Virus record (IMG/VR): IMGVR_UViG_3300037042_000849
Span: 1-31,098 of that record
Strand: one strand, 5' to 3'
Length of the DNA stretch: 31,098 bases
Source: a virus
The position numbers and the translations under genes were made by a program. How positions within the stretch are numbered: position 1 is the first letter of the stretch; every line of letters begins with the position of its first letter. Below, piece by piece: positions 30,743 to 31,098 of this stretch. Below the pieces are notes generated by a model, which was not told the origin of the DNA, made no database searches, and saw only the letters and a list, made by a program, of their open reading frames with translations.

Positions 30743-31098
30743 TCAGTAATCTGATCCATACAGTGAACCCCAAGACCTGCCGCCAACCTCAGCGTCAGTA
30801 CCGATATGCACACCCTGAAAATCAGTGGACATAAGTTCACCGATCTTTCCCGCACCCCAATTAGCTTTACCGGCAGGCAACGAAGCTAAAACCTCGTCGT
30901 GAATAGGTAACCGCAGATACGGTGTGAAACCCGCTTCATGTAAACGAATCAACCCCTTCGCCGTGATATCCCGGCTCGAGGACTGCACCATATAATTTAG
31001 GGCCGCGTAAGGGCGTGCCCTATCCACCGGCAACCGGCGCCCAAACGGTGTCGTGACATACCCGTCCCGTAAAGCTTCCCGCTGCAACCTTTGAGACA
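30743..31098 (-). CDS. DNA polymerase I (family A), C-terminal part
   Basis: The 3' end of a leftward gene whose start is beyond the window. About 118 C-terminal residues are visible. The palm/fingers motifs are present: RDGYVTTPFGRRLPVD, then AALNYMVQSSSRDITAKGL (motif C region helix), and LPIHDEVLASLPA with the catalytic His-Asp-Glu. This is the family A polymerase used by L5-like actinophages to replicate their genome. The stop lies 13 nt before the start of the next leftward gene. Codons continue openly to the window edge. Confidence 0.93.
   Translation of the reverse strand, partial: SQRLQREALRDGYVTTPFGRRLPVDRARPYAALNYMVQSSSRDITAKGLIRLHEAGFTPYLRLPIHDEVLASLPAGKANWGAGKIGELMSTDFQGVHIGTDAEVGGRSWGSLYGSDY

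Overview
The window is the left and central part of a tailed, siphovirus-type bacteriophage genome of the kind that infects Actinobacteria (Mycobacterium, Rhodococcus, Gordonia and relatives). The evidence is the gene order and recognisable proteins: HNH endonuclease, small terminase, tail fibres, endolysin and holins, then large terminase, portal, MuF-type head protein, scaffold, capsid, connectors, major tail protein, frameshifted tail chaperones, tape measure and minor tail proteins, followed by a leftward serine integrase, dCMP deaminase and DNA polymerase I. Lysis genes lying upstream of the large terminase, and a leftward early arm starting at a centrally placed integrase, are features of L5/Bxb1-like (cluster A-like) actinophages. 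The moderate G+C (roughly 57-60% by eye) would suit a Rhodococcus-type phage better than a Gordonia one, but the host cannot be fixed from this sequence.

Layout. 1-600: gene-free left end with three GC-rich hairpins. 0.6-1.65 kb: HNH endonuclease, a small unknown protein, a hairpin terminator and the small terminase. 1.65-7.95 kb: a structured intergenic element, then the fibre cassette, in which a 'collagen-like fibre plus small companion protein' pair occurs twice; the second fibre (1094 aa) looks like a beta-helix tailspike. 7.98-10.44 kb: lysis cassette with a C39 peptidase/GH19 endolysin, three small membrane proteins and a very short lipoprotein; no LysB esterase is visible. 10.45-18.8 kb: DNA packaging, head, connector and major tail genes, tightly packed with 1-4 nt overlaps, and with strong hairpins after the capsid and major tail genes. 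18.9-28.44 kb: tail chaperones (-1 frameshift), tape measure and minor tail genes.

A bidirectional terminator at 28.45 kb separates the rightward structural arm from the leftward arm. In the leftward arm the integrase is divided from the dCMP deaminase by only 40 bp. That short stretch carries both a good sigma-70-like integrase promoter (probably giving a leaderless mRNA) and a ~50 bp dyad-symmetric element that I propose as attP. If so, integration would cut between the -35 and -10 boxes of the integrase promoter. The leftward genes continue (unknown acidic protein, C-terminus of DNA polymerase I) past the end of the window.

The integrase implies a temperate phage. No immunity repressor, excisionase, tRNA gene or CRISPR array was seen here. 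Other points worth a second look are a marked excess of the hexamer CTCGAG in a patchy distribution, and two genes shorter than 60 codons (lipoprotein 10272-10436; basic protein 26280-26408).
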